Source: Burkholderia ubonensis (GTDB lineage: Bacteria > Pseudomonadota > Gammaproteobacteria > Burkholderiales > Burkholderiaceae). Taken from it: a DNA stretch of 64,000 bases. This document shows positions 18,539 through 26,648 of this stretch, one piece after another (the stretch's first letter is position 1; the number at the start of each line of letters is the position of its first letter). The notes under the pieces were generated by a model. The model ran no database searches and was not told the origin of the DNA. It was given only the letters and a program-made list of their open reading frames with translations. Where the stretch lies: NCBI RefSeq assembly GCF_001718695.1, contig NZ_CP013421.1:1-64000 (forward strand), written 5' to 3'. Position numbers and translations under genes: made by a program.

Positions 18539-18616
18539 GCGGGGGCGGTGCGCGGTGTGCGGCGCAGCAGCCGGCTCGATAACGGCGCGCCTCATCGACC
18601 GTGCGTGCGCGATGCG

Positions 18617-19081
18617 ATGACGCGCGATCCCGATCCCGATACGGAGGCCGATACCGCTACGCCCGCCCGGCTGCGCTGGTGGCTCGGCTGCGTCGGTCTC
18701 TGCGTGCTGCTGTCGGCGGCCATCACATGGCTCGGTGCGATCTACGACCATCCTGTACGCGAAGGTGTCGTCGCCGGCATGAACGCGTCGGAATGTGCGC
18801 GCGTGGGCGTGCGCCCGGCCGGCTCGCTGCTGACCACACCGCTTCCGGAAAATGACTTGTGCATGCCGTTGTTCGTGTATCGCGCGTCGTATCCGGACGC
18901 CGCGAGCGACGTCGCGTCGTACCGCACGTGGGTACTCCAGCAGCGCATCGCCGAATTCCGGTATCTGGTCGGCTATGTGCTGTTGCTGTGCGCGACGATT
19001 CTGGTCGTCGTCGCGGGGACGGTCATGCTGATCCGGCGGTGGCTGCGGCGTTTTGATCGCGGCGCAGGTATCGATACGTGA
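18617..19081 (+). CDS. Small two-helix membrane protein of unknown function
   Basis: 154 residues. One membrane helix at about 21-41 (WLGCVGLCVLLSAAITWLG) and another at about 116-138 (LVGYVLLLCATILVVVAGTV) flank a loop of about 75 residues with two cysteines (SECARVG, NDLCMP) that could form a periplasmic disulfide. Basic residues after helix 2 (RRWLRRF) point the C-terminus to the cytosol. No known family recognised. Probably cotranscribed with the CBS gene upstream. Confidence 0.65.
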   Translation: MTRDPDPDTEADTATPARLRWWLGCVGLCVLLSAAITWLGAIYDHPVREGVVAGMNASECARVGVRPAGSLLTTPLPENDLCMPLFVYRASYPDAASDVASYRTWVLQQRIAEFRYLVGYVLLLCATILVVVAGTVMLIRRWLRRFDRGAGIDT

Positions 19082-19828
19082 GCATCGCCGCTGTGGCATC
19101 GGCCAGACGGCACGAACGCCGGAACGACCGTGACGATTTCAGCTGAATTGCACGACGCGCATTTCTTGATGGCGATCGAGACGAGCATCGTCGGGGCGGG
19201 ACGTTATCGCTGCCGCATCCGTGTGATGCGTCCCACGCCAAACGGCAAGTACGACACGTCACCGATATTCAAGGCCGAGCGCGGCGCTGAAGACCTTGCG
19301 CAACTGCATGACGTGGTGCGAGACGAAGAAGTCCGACGCCTTCACGTTGTAACGCATCGGCACGCGCGTTCCAGCGCGTTCGAACACGCGCGCGGCATGC
19401 GGGTCGGTACATTGACCTCCGTCAACCCCCATCGCGCAGCGCGATCGAGAATGATCACAGCGTTCTCGCGCAGTAGCGGCGACATGTGCGGTTCCTGCCA
19501 ACGCAGCCGACGGCGGCCCGCGCCGAGCGTTCGTCGACGGCTTCGTTCAGACACCCGCTCGACATGTCGGGCCGAAACCGCATACGCATATGAGGTCACG
19601 GTGGAACTGCGCATCATGAATGCCGGCCGCATCGATCCGCAGCGAAAAGCGCGAGAGCAACGAAGAGAGACGCAAGGATGAGTAGGTACAGATACGCCGT
19701 TGCAGCGCGTTCGAACGCCGCTTCCCGATGCCCGAAGCGTCGATGCACGCGAGCCTCACTGCATCGTTCGACGACGGCGCGTCATCCGCGTCATCCGATT
19801 CCAATAACCGCCTACGGGAGGAATGATC
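19082..19828. other. Long intergenic region with FNR-type box C
   Basis: 747 bp without a gene I can support. Frames 19130-19681 (plus) and 19259-19501 (minus) are open but composition is not convincing; a 32-residue minus frame ending at 19259 (MRYNVKASDFF to GLEYR) may be a remnant. Box C lies at 19410-19423. Confidence 0.45.
19410..19423 (+). promoter_or_regulatory. FNR/Anr-type box C
   Basis: TTGACCTCCGTCAA, perfect palindrome. A -10-like GAGAAT lies at 19447-19452 on the plus strand, predicting transcription toward the gene at 19829 with a leader of about 370 nt. Confidence 0.6.
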
Positions 19829-20293
19829 ATGAACTGGCTTGCCGAATACTTCGCGCAGCGCACGAGCCCGCTGGCGCTTTCCATGTGGGCGCATCCGCCG
19901 CTCGCGCTCGGGCCGGACGGCCCGGTCTGTCGCGAGCCGTACCGGTTGCCCTATCCGGGCGTCGAACTCGTGTATACGCCGGGCGAAACGGTCGAGCGCG
20001 ACGGCAATATCTATACGCTGCCGGCGCGCTACGACGCACGCGGGCTGTTCGCCGCGCGCAGCACGGCGCGAGACGACACCGCATCGTTCTTCCATGAGGT
20101 GACGATCTTCGCGCCGTCGCCGTTCAACTCCGACTTCGTGATGACCGTCAACGGCGAGTTTTCGTTCGTGCCGACGTTCTGGCAGGACGGTTCACCGGGC
20201 TTCTCGGGAATCTGCGCACCGACAGCCAGCGGCCGCGCGACAGGCGAGCGAAGCGGCCCTCCGTGGCTATTCCAGGGCTATCTCAGCATCTAG
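19829..20293 (+). CDS. Hypothetical protein, 154 residues
   Basis: Begins MNWLAEYFAQRTSPLALSMW and is rich in aromatic and Pro/Gly residues; it looks like a compact beta protein without signal peptide or membrane helix. No family recognised. GGGAGGA (19816-19822) sits 6 nt before ATG 19829 and directly abuts the earlier ATG 19823, so 19829 is preferred. The last 35 residues are low complexity (PTASGRATGERSG), which may reflect a worn 3' end. Position between FNR boxes C and D places it in the anoxia block. Confidence 0.6.
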   Translation: MNWLAEYFAQRTSPLALSMWAHPPLALGPDGPVCREPYRLPYPGVELVYTPGETVERDGNIYTLPARYDARGLFAARSTARDDTASFFHEVTIFAPSPFNSDFVMTVNGEFSFVPTFWQDGSPGFSGICAPTASGRATGERSGPPWLFQGYLSI

Positions 20294-20414
20294 GCCGCAC
20301 CGGGCGGAGCGCGTACGTGGTCGACGACACACGCCGCGCACACTCGTCACGCGAGGCGGAGCCGGCGCCGCATCGCCACCCGAACCCCGCCAAAACCCGC
20401 ACGCCGGACGCACG

Positions 20415-20428
20415 TTGACGTGAGTCAA
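20415..20428 (+). promoter_or_regulatory. FNR/Anr-type box D, promoter of the second CBS gene
   Basis: TTGACGTGAGTCAA, extended by flanking G and C to a 16-bp palindrome. TACTCT (20450-20455) begins exactly 22 nt after the box. The gene begins at 20522. Confidence 0.75.
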
Positions 20429-20521
20429 CCCGGCCGCGGGTGTCGCGCTTACTCTGAATTCGTGGGCACGCGTCGTCGCGGCGCGGGGATCGTCCATGCA
20501 TCGGGCAACGGGAGCGTCATC

Positions 20522-20971
20522 ATGCACATCGGAAGAATCTGTACCCAGCCGGTCGAGTCGTGCACGGCCGAATGCAGCGCGTTCGAACTGGCCGACCGGA
20601 TGCGGCACGGGCATGTCGGCGACATCGTCGTGATCGAGTATCGCAACGGCGATGCCGTGCCGATCGGCCTCGTGACGGATCGCGATCTCGTCCTCGAGGT
20701 GATGGCGTGCGGCGACGATCCGGAGCAGATCGCGGCCGGCCAGATCATGTCGCGCGGCCTGATCGTCGTGTCCGACACCGACGAGATCGGCGTCGCGCTC
20801 GATGCAATGCGCCGCTCGGGCATCCGCCGCTTGCCGGTCGTCGACGATGCGGGCCGGCTCGCGGGCATCGTCACGCTCGACGATATCGTCGAATACCTTG
20901 CCGCGCTGTTCGGCGGGATCGCGGAAATCGGCAAGCTGCAGCAGATCGAGGAACAACGGTTCCGCACGTGA
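20522..20971 (+). CDS. CBS-domain pair protein (copy 2)
   Basis: 149 residues, two CBS motifs: SAFELADRMRHGHVGDIVVI with GLVTDRDLV, and GIRRLPVVDDAGRLAGIVTLDDI. A Bateman module that would bind an adenosine nucleotide and sense energy charge. The RRLPVV and TLDDI positions align with copy 1 at 18089, but the N-terminal half has diverged. ATG 20522 directly follows the FNR-driven promoter. It converges with the kinase gene at 21018. Confidence 0.9.
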   Translation: MHIGRICTQPVESCTAECSAFELADRMRHGHVGDIVVIEYRNGDAVPIGLVTDRDLVLEVMACGDDPEQIAAGQIMSRGLIVVSDTDEIGVALDAMRRSGIRRLPVVDDAGRLAGIVTLDDIVEYLAALFGGIAEIGKLQQIEEQRFRT

Positions 20972-21017
20972 GCCAGGCGTAAACCTTGCGGCGGCGCGCG
21001 GCCCGCGCCGCCCGCTT

Positions 21018-22619
21018 TTACGCGTGCAGCGCCTCGAACAACGGCGCCCAGAACTCGCGGCTTTCGTATGCCGCGGCATCGCAGTCGGTGTCGAAGCGAA
21101 TCGCGATCGCGGTCTCCGCGTCGGTCAGCGCGTCCGCATGCTCGAGCTGCTGCGCCAGCACGGCGGTGTCGGCATCGGAAGGGTCGTTCCCGCGTGCCGC
21201 CCTTGCGGCCACGCGTGCGGCGAGCGTGGCCGGGCTCGCGGTGAAATCCAGAATCGCGATGCGCACACCGCGCCGTGCGGCGAGCGACACGAACGCCGCG
21301 CGATCGGCTTCGCGCAGGAACGTCGCATCGACGATCGCCGTGTAGCCGCTGTCGATGACGGTCGCGGCCGCTGCCAGCAGCCGTTCGTAGATCCGTTCGA
21401 TCGCCGCGTCCGAATAGGCGCCGGCCGACAGGTGCGTTTCGTCCGGTACGCCCGCGCGCCGCTTGCGCTCGACGTCGCTGGACAGCCGGATCGCGCCGAG
21501 CCGCTCGGCCAGCGCGCGGCTGGCCAGCGATTTACCCGAGCCCGATACGCCATGACACAGGAGCAGCAGCGGTTGTGCATCGCGACGTGCGTCGGCCATC
21601 GCCGCTGCAATGCGCAGATAGAGCTCGTGTGCCGCGTCGTCGCCGCGCAGTCGCGCGGTCAGCGCGCGCACTAGCGCGCGATAGACGACATAGCATGGCA
21701 ACACGCCGAGCGCCGCGTAGTCGCCGGTGCGCGCGAGCCACCCGGACAGCAAGCGGTGCGCGCAATCGTCTCGGCCGTGCGCGGAGAAGTCCATCAACGC
21801 AAACGCGAGGTCGCTCGCCACGTCGATCCAGCGCAGCGCGTCGTCGAATTCGATGCAGTCGAACATCAGGATGCGGTTGCGCCAGCGCACGATGTTGTCG
21901 AGATGCAGATCGCCGTGGCATGCGCGCACGAAGCCCTGCGTGTGCCGCTCGGCGAGCAGCGGTGCGATGCGCGTCAGTTCCGCTTCGTACCACGCGTGCA
22001 GCGCGGCTTCGCGCGGCACCGCGACGTCGAGCGTATCGAGCAGCGGCCGGCACTGCGCGGCCACGCTCGCCGCGCTGCCGAAGTGGCTGCGCGGGGCGCA
22101 GCGCGGCGCGTGCAGATGATGGCGGGCCAGCGTGGCGGCGAGCGCATCGGCATCCGCGAGGCCGGCGTCGTGCGCCGCGCTGCGAATCGACAGCATCGCG
22201 TGCGCGTCGAACCGGCGCATGCGTACGAGGTACTCGCCGGGCGTTGGCTGCCGTTGCCGGCGCGCGCCGGTCTGCAACGGCTCGCCGAAAGCGCAGCGGC
22301 GGCCGCGCGCGACGAGCGGCCAGACGCCGAGGTACAGCGGACCGGCGAGCGCGCGATTGAGCGTGTATTCCGCGAGCGCGCAACGGCGCCGCTGCGCGGG
22401 GCGCACGAGATCGACGAACGCGAAGCGCACCGGCTTGATGCGTTTGTACGCGTAGCATCCGGCCAGATAGACGACGGACAGATGCGTTTCGATCCGCTCG
22501 ATGCGGCCTGCGGGGTGCGGATAGGTTGCCGGGCGGCGCAATGCGCGATCGAACTGGATCGCCTTGCGTCGTGCGTTGGCGCGGCCCAGCGAGAACGATA
22601 CGTGACGCGTTCGGGACAT
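21018..22619 (-). CDS. Fused APH-like phosphotransferase and P-loop kinase (Rv2004c-type)
   Basis: 533 residues. The N-terminal half is an aminoglycoside-phosphotransferase/choline-kinase fold: catalytic loop ACHGDLHLDNI and the DFG-equivalent FDCIEFDD. The C-terminal third is a separate P-loop nucleotide kinase: GVSGSGKS Walker A, then LSSDVERKRRAG and DATFLREADRAAF, like gluconate/zeta-toxin-type kinases. The same two-domain architecture is found in Rv2004c of the M. tuberculosis DosR dormancy regulon and in other bacteria; substrate unknown. Transcribed alone from a promoter that shares the 22620-22991 spacer with the divergent lipoprotein gene; FNR box E fits the kinase direction. Confidence 0.85.
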   Translation of the reverse strand: MSRTRHVSFSLGRANARRKAIQFDRALRRPATYPHPAGRIERIETHLSVVYLAGCYAYKRIKPVRFAFVDLVRPAQRRRCALAEYTLNRALAGPLYLGVWPLVARGRRCAFGEPLQTGARRQRQPTPGEYLVRMRRFDAHAMLSIRSAAHDAGLADADALAATLARHHLHAPRCAPRSHFGSAASVAAQCRPLLDTLDVAVPREAALHAWYEAELTRIAPLLAERHTQGFVRACHGDLHLDNIVRWRNRILMFDCIEFDDALRWIDVASDLAFALMDFSAHGRDDCAHRLLSGWLARTGDYAALGVLPCYVVYRALVRALTARLRGDDAAHELYLRIAAAMADARRDAQPLLLLCHGVSGSGKSLASRALAERLGAIRLSSDVERKRRAGVPDETHLSAGAYSDAAIERIYERLLAAAATVIDSGYTAIVDATFLREADRAAFVSLAARRGVRIAILDFTASPATLAARVAARAARGNDPSDADTAVLAQQLEHADALTDAETAIAIRFDTDCDAAAYESREFWAPLFEALHA

Positions 22620-22784
22620 GGTGAACGGATCGGTCGGACGAGGCGCGTGTTCGTCGACGCCTCGCGGGTGGAATTCGCACGCAAGCCGCAGCGTGCTCGT
22701 GTCGGATGGACGTGGCCGGTTCGATCGACATCGGGCGACCGGCGCGCGACCTCGCTATTGCAGCCGATCGGCGCGCGATCCGGC

Positions 22785-22798
22785 TTGATACGGGTCAA
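22785..22798 (-). promoter_or_regulatory. FNR/Anr-type box E, divergent promoter of the APH/P-loop kinase
   Basis: TTGATACGGGTCAA. On the minus strand TGCAAT (22762-22757) starts 23 nt from the box, predicting a start near 22750 and a leader of about 130 nt to the kinase start at 22619. Lies 35 bp from box F. Confidence 0.65.
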
Positions 22799-22819
22799 CG
22801 CCGCCGTGCAGAGGCACGC

Positions 22820-22833
22820 TTGATGCAGGTCAA
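22820..22833 (+). promoter_or_regulatory. FNR/Anr-type box F, promoter of the lipoprotein gene
   Basis: TTGATGCAGGTCAA followed by TACAGT (22855-22860), exactly 22 nt after the box; both hexamer and spacing are identical to box A. Predicted start near 22867, gene at 22992. Confidence 0.8.
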
Positions 22834-22991
22834 CCGCATTCCGCGCGGCGGCAATACAGTCGGTGCCAGTAGTCGCGCAGCGATGCGCGAGCGTGCACGC
22901 CGGCGGCATGTGCGTTGCGTCACGGCCGCGGCCGTACGCGTTCACGCCGCGCGAGCGTGCGCGGAATTCCTGGTATGGAGAGGCGTTGGCG

Positions 22992-23432
22992 ATGAAGCGA
23001 CGGGTATTGGCGATCGGCATGCTGCTCGCGTTGGCCGCGTGTGCGGACACGGAGCAGGCGACCGTGTTCAGGAAGTCGGAGACGCAACTGCTGGCCGCGC
23101 GTCAGTCCGCCGCGGTGCAATGTTCGACGGCATCCGAATGCGACCGCGAGTGGACTCGCGTGCGGCGCTACATCGAAACCCATTCGGCGACGCGGATCAC
23201 GCGCGCGAGCGCCGACAGGATCGAAACGGCGCAGCCGCATCTGGCCGGCGAAGTCTATCTGTGGGCATCGCGCACCGCCGCGGGCGACGGCGCGTCGGTG
23301 ATCCGGCTCAAGGCGATGTGCAAGGGCATGTACGACAGCGCCGGCGGCCCCGGATGGCAATACGACGCATGCGCACGGAAAATTCTCGACATCGAGCGCG
23401 GCTTCCGCGCGGACGGGAATCTGCCCGGCTAA
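22992..23432 (+). CDS. Small lipoprotein of unknown function
   Basis: 146 residues with a lipoprotein signal (MKRRVLAIGMLLALAAC, lipid-modified Cys17 in LAAC, followed by Ala-Asp). Asp at +2 could retain it in the inner membrane. The mature part is helical, with paired cysteines (VQCSTASECDREW, and C in MCKGMYD, DACARK) that may form disulfides. No known family recognised. Driven by FNR box F, so predicted to be made at low oxygen. Confidence 0.75.
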   Translation: MKRRVLAIGMLLALAACADTEQATVFRKSETQLLAARQSAAVQCSTASECDREWTRVRRYIETHSATRITRASADRIETAQPHLAGEVYLWASRTAAGDGASVIRLKAMCKGMYDSAGGPGWQYDACARKILDIERGFRADGNLPG

Positions 23433-23469
23433 CGCGCCGCGCCGCCGATCGCTTCACGCTTCCAAACCG

Positions 23470-23483
23470 TTGACTTCGGTCAA
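23470..23483 (+). promoter_or_regulatory. FNR/Anr-type box G, promoter of the USP/DUF1488/Hsp20 group
   Basis: TTGACTTCGGTCAA with GATGAT (23505-23510) starting 22 nt downstream. The USP gene begins at 23561 and the two following genes probably share the transcript up to the terminator at 25037. Confidence 0.7.
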
Positions 23484-23560
23484 CGCCCGCCGGCGGCAAG
23501 CGCCGATGATGGAATTGCACCGAACGCCACAGGCGCGTCGGTTCTCCCAGCGAGGTCGGT

Positions 23561-24031
23561 ATGTACAAGAACGTCATGGTCGCCGTGGACGGCAGTCCGT
23601 CTTCGAAACGGGCGCTCGACGAAGCGCTCAAGGTCGCTGCGTCGTGCGGCGCCCGCCTGTTCGCGGTCTACGTCGTCGACACGTCGATCCTGCTCGCGTA
23701 CGGCGGGCGCATCGATCCCGACGCGCTGCTCGACGACGTGCGCCGCGACGGCACGGCCGTGCTGCACGACGCGGAACGCGCGATTTCGCATGCGGCCGTC
23801 AACGGCGACACGGAGCTCATCGAGACGGAACTCGGGCAGGACGTCGCCGAGCGGCTGCAACGCTATGTCGCCGAGCACGCGATCGACCTCGCGGTCATCG
23901 GCACGCACGGGCGGCGCGGGATCCGGCGCATGGTCATCGGCAGCGTCGCGGAGCGCTTCCTGCGCGGCTCGACATGCCCCGTCCTGCTGATGCGCAGCGA
24001 CGATCCCGCGCCGGCCAAGACGGCCGCCTAG
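23561..24031 (+). CDS. Universal stress protein, single UspA domain, ATP-binding type
   Basis: 156 residues. The N-terminus MYKNVMVAVDGSPSSKRALDEAL and the ATP-binding motif G-x2-G-x9-G-S (GTHGRRGIRRMVIGSVAERFLR, about 120-141) mark a nucleotide-binding USP, as in MJ0577 and Rv2623. These cytosolic dimers help cells survive growth arrest and hypoxia. Closely similar in plan to the USPs at 40227 and 41588. First gene of an FNR-driven group with DUF1488 and Hsp20. Confidence 0.93.
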   Translation: MYKNVMVAVDGSPSSKRALDEALKVAASCGARLFAVYVVDTSILLAYGGRIDPDALLDDVRRDGTAVLHDAERAISHAAVNGDTELIETELGQDVAERLQRYVAEHAIDLAVIGTHGRRGIRRMVIGSVAERFLRGSTCPVLLMRSDDPAPAKTAA

Positions 24032-24072
24032 CGGCCGCGACGAACTGCGCGCTACCTGGTCAGGTCACCATC

Positions 24073-24348
24073 ATGCAGATCTCGTTTCCATCCGAACATC
24101 CGACGTATTCCGGCCTCGATCCCGCGCTGAGCTTCCCGGCGCTCGTCGAAGGCCGGCGTGTGCGCTGCGCGATCACCGCGGAAGCGCTGGAAGATCACTT
24201 TCGCGCGGCCTCGCCGCGCGAGCAGGATCTGGTCGACGCGTTCGCGCGCCATCGTCCCGAGATCGAGCGCGCCGCGCGCGCGCTGCTCGAGGAGATGGAC
24301 GGGCGGCCGATCCTGCTGCATAGCGGCTATTTCAGGTTCTGCAGATGA
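24073..24348 (+). CDS. DUF1488 domain protein
   Basis: 91 residues fitting the DUF1488 pattern: SFPALVEGRRVRCAITAEALEDHF followed by a helical half VDAFARHRPEIERAARALLEEM. The family consists of small cytosolic proteins of unknown function in beta- and gamma-proteobacteria. ATG 24073 is chosen as the first start that retains the whole domain. It lies 41 nt after the USP stop and is probably cotranscribed. Confidence 0.8.
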   Translation: MQISFPSEHPTYSGLDPALSFPALVEGRRVRCAITAEALEDHFRAASPREQDLVDAFARHRPEIERAARALLEEMDGRPILLHSGYFRFCR

Positions 24349-24529
24349 GTGCCGGCCGCCGCCGTCGGCGCGCTTCGAGCGCGCGCGGCGGCGGTCCGGT
24401 ACGTTGCGTTTCGAACGATCATTCGTCCCGTGCGCGGCAGCGTTGTCGCGCTATTCGATCTTCAGCGCGGCCGAGCCTGTCGGGACGCAAGCTTCGGCCG
24501 CACGTCAACTGTCTCAGGAGTTACGAACC

Positions 24530-24964
24530 ATGAGCAATCTGACGCGTTACGATCCATTCTCGATCGAACCCGTTTCCGATCTGTTCCATGGGCTGTTCAG
24601 GCCGTTGCGCGGCATGACGCTTGCCGACCAGCCCGATCTTGCGTCGATGAAGATCGACGTCACCGAATGCGACCGAGCCTATACGGTGAAGGCCGAACTG
24701 CCCGGCGTTGCGAAGGACGACATCGATGTTCAGGTCACCGGCCGGACGATATCGATCAACGCGAAGATCGAACGCAACAAGGAGCAGAAGGAAGGCGAGC
24801 GTGTGATCCGGCGCGAACGTTACAGCGGTGCGATCAGCCGCTCGTTCTCGCTTGCGGACGAAATCGACGAGGCAAACGCGACGGCGGCCTATCAGGATGG
24901 CATCCTGTCGCTGACGCTGCCGAAGAAGGCGCCGGTTGGACAGAAGAAGCTCGCGATCAGCTGA
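24530..24964 (+). CDS. Small heat shock protein, Hsp20/alpha-crystallin family
   Basis: 144 residues. Short N-terminal arm (YDPFSIEPVSDLFHGLFRP), then an alpha-crystallin domain (about 40-135) with YTVKAELPGVAKDDIDVQV, the Arg-rich strand RVIRRERYSG and the A-x-x-x-G-(I/V)-L signature AAYQDGILSLTLPKK. An ATP-independent holdase that would protect proteins during anoxic or stationary stress. AGGAG 9 nt before ATG supports the start. Hsp20 beside USP, CBS and Acg genes is also the core set of the mycobacterial dormancy regulon. Confidence 0.93.
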   Translation: MSNLTRYDPFSIEPVSDLFHGLFRPLRGMTLADQPDLASMKIDVTECDRAYTVKAELPGVAKDDIDVQVTGRTISINAKIERNKEQKEGERVIRRERYSGAISRSFSLADEIDEANATAAYQDGILSLTLPKKAPVGQKKLAIS

Positions 24965-25036
24965 GCGCAAGCGCGTGGCGGGAGGGTGCATCTGCGCATC
25001 GCCCGTCGCGAGCAACGAGCAACGAGCAACGAGAAG

Positions 25037-25072
25037 CGGCGCACGGAGCGATCCGTGCGCCGTTTTTCATTT
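25037..25072 (+). terminator. Rho-independent terminator after hsp20
   Basis: 11-bp stem CGGCGCACGGA / TCCGTGCGCCG with loop GCGA, then TTTTTCATTTC. Between convergent hsp20 and nitroreductase genes. A 3x heptamer GAGCAAC (25010-25030) lies just before it. Confidence 0.85.
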
Positions 25073-25101
25073 CATTTTCGTTGCGGCGGCCGACGCATGC
25101 G

Positions 25102-25767
25102 TCAGCCGTGCATCGCCGTGTTGCCGACGTGGAAGCCGACCGTCTGCGCGAGGATCGGCAGTTCGTCCTCATTGAGGCTCAGTGCATCCGCGAGCGCCCG
25201 GTGATCGATCCAGCCGCGGACGACCGTTCCCAGTCCGGCCGAAGCGCAGTAAAGCGAAACGTTCTGTGCGATTGCGCCGGCCGCGACTGCCGCGAACACG
25301 TCGCGTTGCTGCGGCGGCATGTCGAGAATCGCGGAAGTGCGCACGACATAGATGAGGTCGAGTGGCGCTCGGCCGACGAAATCCTGGTAGCCGGTCAGGT
25401 TGCGCGCGTCGACCGCATGTTTCAGCACGAGCCGATGGGCCGGTGCATCGTAACGATAGACGCCGTAAGGCAGTGCGACGTAGATGTCGATTTCGTTGAA
25501 CGCATGCGCGGACGGCGCCGTGCGTCCACCGCTCGCCGGCCGGTTGATGCCGTCCGCGGCCCACAGCAGCGCGCCGAGCGTCGTGGGCGGGAGCGGCGTG
25601 GCGGCGAATTCGCGCGAGCTCATCCGGGTGGCGAGCGCCGCCATCAGCGGCACGTCGTTGTCGAGCATCGGGCTCGGCAGATCGATGATCTCCGGCGACT
25701 CTCCGTGCGCGGAGGCCGGCAGTGCAGCGGGCGCCGGCGAGTAGGCCAATCGTTGCGGTTCGGTCAT
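25102..25767 (-). CDS. Nitroreductase-fold oxidoreductase (SagB/ThcOx-like)
   Basis: 221 residues. The sequence MAALATRMSSREFAATPLPPTTLGALLWAADG is the FMN-binding start of nitroreductase/SagB-type proteins (R-x-S-x-R-x-F). GGRTAPSAHAFNEIDIYV and the later AIAQNVSLYCASAGLGTVVRGW are the family landmarks around the flavin and dimer interface. Probably an FMN- and NAD(P)H-dependent cytosolic reductase; substrate not predictable. AAGGAGA precedes ATG 25767. Promoter: FNR box H on the minus strand. It converges with hsp20. Confidence 0.85.
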   Translation of the reverse strand: MTEPQRLAYSPAPAALPASAHGESPEIIDLPSPMLDNDVPLMAALATRMSSREFAATPLPPTTLGALLWAADGINRPASGGRTAPSAHAFNEIDIYVALPYGVYRYDAPAHRLVLKHAVDARNLTGYQDFVGRAPLDLIYVVRTSAILDMPPQQRDVFAAVAAGAIAQNVSLYCASAGLGTVVRGWIDHRALADALSLNEDELPILAQTVGFHVGNTAMHG

Positions 25768-25851
25768 TCGAGTCTCCTTCAGGCGTGAGTGCGCGTGCCC
25801 GGAACGGCGCGCATTTTCGATTTCACGATACGGCGGCGGCGCCGCGGCGCG

Positions 25852-25865
25852 TTGACCTCCGTCAA
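25852..25865 (-). promoter_or_regulatory. FNR/Anr-type box H, promoter of the nitroreductase gene
   Basis: TTGACCTCCGTCAA; on the minus strand TATCGT (25830-25825) begins 22 nt from the box. The gene begins at 25767. Confidence 0.75.
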
Positions 25866-25907
25866 CCGACGCGCCGGCCCGGCGCACGAAGACGCGCGAC
25901 GCATCCG

Positions 25908-25921
25908 TTGACCTGCGTCAG
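25908..25921 (+). promoter_or_regulatory. FNR/Anr-type box I, promoter of the BON-domain gene
   Basis: TTGACCTGCGTCAG, one mismatch. The -10 candidate GCAAAT (25942-25947) is weak but at the expected place. Divergent to box H; centres 56 bp apart. Confidence 0.6.
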
Positions 25922-25997
25922 CGAGGCGCCGCCGCGCGTGTGCAAATCTGGCTAAGTGCGGCGAACAGGCGCGCCGCGGCTCACAGGAGAGCAGACG

Positions 25998-26648
25998 ATG
26001 AAAACCGACAAGCAGTTGAAGCAGGACGTCCAGGACGAACTAGAGTCAGACCCGTCGATCGATGCGACACGCATCGGCGTGGAGGTCGCGAATCGCATCG
26101 TGACGCTGTCCGGGCATCCGGCGAGCTATGCGGAGAAGCTGGCAATCGAACGTGCAGCGAATCGCGTGGCCGGCGTCAAGGCCGTCGTCGTTGACATGAC
26201 TGTGCATCTGCCGAACGACGACGTGCGAACCGACGAGGACATCGCGAACGCGGTGCGCTCGGTGCTGCACTGGACGGTCGGCTTGCACGACGACGCCGTC
26301 AAGGTGCAGGTCGAGCGCGGCTGGATCACGCTGTCGGGCAAGGTCGACTGGGCGTACCAGAGCCATCTCGCAGTGCGCGCGATCTCGCAGATGCGCAGCG
26401 TGACCGGCGTGACGAACCACATCGAGGTGCTGGGCGCCGTCGGCGCCGACGACATCGGCGGCAGCATCAAGCGCGCGATCATGCGCCACGCCGAGCGTGA
26501 AGCGAAGCACATCGGGATTGAAGTGCGCGACGGCACTGTGACGCTGTCCGGCAAGGTGGACTCGTTCGCGGAACGCAAGGCGGTGCGCGGCGCGGCCTGG
26601 TCGGCGCGGGGTGTGCGCGCGGTCGTCGACAATCTCGTGGTCGAGTAA
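25998..26648 (+). CDS. Triple BON-domain protein
   Basis: 216 residues made of three BON domains (about 5-72, 78-146, 150-216), each with the V-x-G-x-V-x-L-x-G pattern (IGVEVANRIVTLSGHP, VQVERGWITLSGKVDW, IEVRDGTVTLSGKVDS). BON domains bind phospholipid and maintain envelope integrity in OsmY-like proteins, but no signal peptide is visible, so the protein seems cytosolic or peripheral. CAGGAGA lies 7 nt before ATG. Single gene with its own FNR promoter; a perfect hairpin follows the stop at 26733. Confidence 0.9.
   Translation: MKTDKQLKQDVQDELESDPSIDATRIGVEVANRIVTLSGHPASYAEKLAIERAANRVAGVKAVVVDMTVHLPNDDVRTDEDIANAVRSVLHWTVGLHDDAVKVQVERGWITLSGKVDWAYQSHLAVRAISQMRSVTGVTNHIEVLGAVGADDIGGSIKRAIMRHAEREAKHIGIEVRDGTVTLSGKVDSFAERKAVRGAAWSARGVRAVVDNLVVE

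Noticed and set aside
19484..19681. Plus-strand frame beginning MCGSCQRS between box C and the gene at 19829
   Set aside because: Arg-rich low-quality sequence, no RBS; not supportable as a gene.
25010..25030. Three tandem GAGCAAC heptamers
   Set aside because: Short, perfect but isolated, just before a terminator; probably incidental.
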